The translations under genes and the position numbers were made by a program. Below are positions 3,154 through 5,128 of a stretch of DNA of 5,128 nt, in pieces. The notes beneath the pieces were generated by a model. That model did not search any database and had not been told where the DNA came from. It saw only the letters and a list, made by a program, of their open reading frames with translations. How positions within the stretch are numbered: position 1 is the first letter of the stretch; the number at the start of each line of letters is the position of its first letter. Source of the DNA: Ignavibacteriales bacterium (GTDB lineage Bacteria; Bacteroidota; Ignavibacteria; Ignavibacteriales; Melioribacteraceae); assembly GCA_027080245.1 (NCBI GenBank), contig JALWSN010000341.1, positions 1 to 5,128 on the forward strand. Reading direction: 5' to 3'.

Positions 3154-5128
3154 TTAACGGTAAAACTTGTACCGAACGTCAACAATATCAGCCTTTTCCT
3201 TAAGCTTCTTCAGCCATTGTTCGTAAACGCGGGCTTTGCGAGCTCTCAATAATTGATCTCGTATTACATTGTGTTGTATTTTGTAACTTGCAGAATCAAA
3301 TTTTGACCTGTCCGTCACTCTCACAAGAAACGCGCCAATTTCTTCTTTAATTGGCTGGGACAATTTGTTCAAATCGGCTTTCAAACAATACTCTTTGAAC
3401 TTTGGTAAAAATCCCAATCCCACAATGGTTTTATTCCGCGTAAAATTCTGCGCTTTGCTAACGATTGCTTTCGGATAAACCTGGTAAGCTAACTGAAGAT
3501 TGCCCGTTTCGCCGATTTTGTTCCTAATCCTGCCTGCAATTTCAACGGCTTTCTCCCGCTTTTTAATGTTCTTAACGTAGTAGACAATGGATTTTTTTAC
3601 CTTCTCGAATTTCTTGTAACCGCCTTCGGTAACGAGTGACATTCTCGCAACAATGTACCCAAGAGGAGTTTTAAAGACGTCGCTCACGTCTCCCAATTCG
3701 GCTGAGGTTGCAAAGTGAACAAGACCTCTGTTAGTCCCAAGTCCGGGAATGTTTTCCGTTTCCGCAGGGAACTTCGGAGTCTTTTTAATTTTGTAGCGCA
3801 TTAGTTTGGCTTCCGAATAAAAATCATTCTTTTTTGCCAAATAAGAAAAGTCGCTTGCCTTGTTATAAAGCTCGTCCATTGTTGTAGCTGAAGTTTGAAT
3901 TTTATTAACGATTTTTTCAACGACAAACTTTTTGTTAGTCCTGCCTGTAACTTTAACGATGTGATATCCGAACCTCGTTTTAATTGGTTTTTGAATTTTA
4001 CCAATCCTGCCGGAAAACGCCGCTTTCTCGAAAGGCTTAACCATTTGTCCTTTGCCAAACCAGCCAAGGTCGCCGCCCCGGATTGCGCTACCGGGGTCCT
4101 GTGAATATTCTTTCGCTAACTTTGCAAAATCCGCTCCCGCTTTAAGCTTTTTGTAAATTTCGTTGATTTTCTTCCTAGCCTCGGCGTCGTTTTTGTCGTT
4201 CTTAATAAGAATGTGAGAAGCCCTCACAAACACCCTTTTCGACTTGATTTTTCCCAAAACATGGTAAAGAACAAATCCCTGGTAAGTTAAAACCGGACCT
4301 ACAATCGCTCCCCTTTTTGCTTTCGTGATGGCGCTCACCGCTTGTAACGGAATCTGGTTTATTGTTAACGTGTCTTTTTTGTAAGGCTGATCGGAATAAG
4401 TTCTAACGTAAGATTTGAAAGAAGCCGTATCCCCCGTTAATCTTTTAGCTAAATTTTCAAGCGTTGTTTTGATTGAAATAGTATCGTCCTTCGAAGGCAA
4501 ATCTCTGAACAGCACGTATTCCAATTGCCTCTGCGGCGGAATTTTGTAAGTTTCCAGATGCTCTTCGTAATACTTTTTCAAATCTTCATCGTTAAAAGAA
4601 ATAGTCGAATCAGGTATTGTGTTGGCGCGAACCAAAACATAATCCGCGTACATTTTAATATTGTCGCCAATGAATTTTCTTTTAATTTCATTTTCTCCCA
4701 CAACAACCGAAGCGGTAACGTAATCTTTTAATTTTTCCTGAAGCTTTTGGTTGCGAATCATGCTTTCGGTTTGAATCATCGCTTCTTTATTCTTGGGATT
4801 AAAAATCGCTTCTTCGTACTTCTGCCGGTCAAAATGCCCCGTTGAATCGGTAAAATATCTCGCAATAAGTTTTGGGGGATTAGGTCCTAACAACGCGTCT
4901 TTAATCTCCTGGTCGGTAACCTTAATTCCGTATTCCTTAATTTTCTGGCGAACCAATGTTTGAATTACCATTGCGTCCCATACTTGGTCCCGCAAAAATT
5001 CCATTTGCGTGTCGTCCAATTCCTTGCCGGTTTTTGCGACTTCGTTTTTCCTTGCCGTTTCCACAAATTGGGAATATTCCTTGTAGCTTATTTTTTCCCC
5101 GTTAATCGAACCTACATCGTTAGTAGGC
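3154..5128 (-). CDS. PpiD/SurA-like peptidyl-prolyl cis-trans isomerase, N-terminus outside window
   Basis: This is a periplasmic foldase of the parvulin type, expected to catalyse proline isomerisation and chaperone envelope proteins. The frame is open to the right edge and gives 657 visible residues. The GTG at 5062-5064 is an internal valine: in-frame VGSINGEKISYKEYSQF upstream is a typical start of a SurA/PpiD chaperone domain. A leader or membrane anchor should lie beyond the window. From the visible start, a helical SurA-like region covers about residues 5-150. A degenerate parvulin-like segment spans about 197-296. The one complete PpiC domain is at about 299-395 (bases 3943-4233), with ASHIL (His305), GGDLGWFGKGQM, Met362, Phe366 and GYH (His389) in the expected active-site places. 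Two more degenerate parvulin-like halves follow, and a lysine-rich helical tail closes the protein. Whether the family name is PpiD (anchored) or SurA (soluble) depends on the missing N-terminus. Confidence 0.9.
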   Translation of the reverse strand, partial: PTNDVGSINGEKISYKEYSQFVETARKNEVAKTGKELDDTQMEFLRDQVWDAMVIQTLVRQKIKEYGIKVTDQEIKDALLGPNPPKLIARYFTDSTGHFDRQKYEEAIFNPKNKEAMIQTESMIRNQKLQEKLKDYVTASVVVGENEIKRKFIGDNIKMYADYVLVRANTIPDSTISFNDEDLKKYYEEHLETYKIPPQRQLEYVLFRDLPSKDDTISIKTTLENLAKRLTGDTASFKSYVRTYSDQPYKKDTLTINQIPLQAVSAITKAKRGAIVGPVLTYQGFVLYHVLGKIKSKRVFVRASHILIKNDKNDAEARKKINEIYKKLKAGADFAKLAKEYSQDPGSAIRGGDLGWFGKGQMVKPFEKAAFSGRIGKIQKPIKTRFGYHIVKVTGRTNKKFVVEKIVNKIQTSATTMDELYNKASDFSYLAKKNDFYSEAKLMRYKIKKTPKFPAETENIPGLGTNRGLVHFATSAELGDVSDVFKTPLGYIVARMSLVTEGGYKKFEKVKKSIVYYVKNIKKREKAVEIAGRIRNKIGETGNLQLAYQVYPKAIVSKAQNFTRNKTIVGLGFLPKFKEYCLKADLNKLSQPIKEEIGAFLVRVTDRSKFDSASYKIQHNVIRDQLLRARKARVYEQWLKKLKEKADIVDVRYKFYR

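Noticed and set aside
5062..5064. GTG as the real start of the PPIase
   Set aside because: The frame continues open to the window edge with a convincing SurA/PpiD-type N-terminal segment, so this is an internal valine and the gene is cut by the window.

Overview
This is a 5.1-kb bacterial window, fairly AT-rich, from an organism I would place tentatively in the Bacteroidota/Ignavibacteriota/Chlorobiota area. The basis is indirect: a long lysine-rich PpiD/SurA-like foldase, and a GIY-YIG nuclease of the type that often lies beside tRNA genes in those phyla. The two transsulfuration genes have clear AGGAG/GGGAG ribosome binding sites. That fits Ignavibacteriota or Chlorobiota better than typical Bacteroidota, which mostly lack Shine-Dalgarno sites. 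No rRNA or intact tRNA is present to settle it.

Region 1 (1-722) is the unusual part. It holds four direct copies, plus the tail of a fifth at the left edge, of a roughly 64-bp sequence matching the 3' two-thirds of a tRNA-Asn (GUU-like anticodon loop, T arm, 3' acceptor strand). None has a 5' acceptor strand or a 5' D-stem strand. Copies 1 and 2 are each followed by the same 45-bp block, which is a rho-independent terminator. After copy 2 and its terminator comes an intact small GIY-YIG endonuclease gene (331-588), whose stop codon lies inside copy 3. Copy 4 follows copy 3 at a 75-bp period and has a damaged T loop. The layout suggests a small nuclease-bearing element that repeatedly used the 3' end of a tRNA-Asn gene as its target and left fragments behind.

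Region 2 (723-912) is an AT-rich intergenic leader with a weak candidate promoter. Region 3 (913-3061) is a tight two-gene operon: a core-only cystathionine beta-synthase, then, one base after its stop codon, a cystathionine gamma-lyase/synthase family enzyme. Together they fit reverse transsulfuration (homocysteine + serine to cystathionine to cysteine), with possible H2S release. A strong bidirectional terminator (3119-3146) separates this operon from the convergent minus-strand gene.

Region 4 (3154-5128, minus strand) is most of a PpiD/SurA-type periplasmic peptidyl-prolyl isomerase. Its N-terminus lies beyond the right edge of the window.
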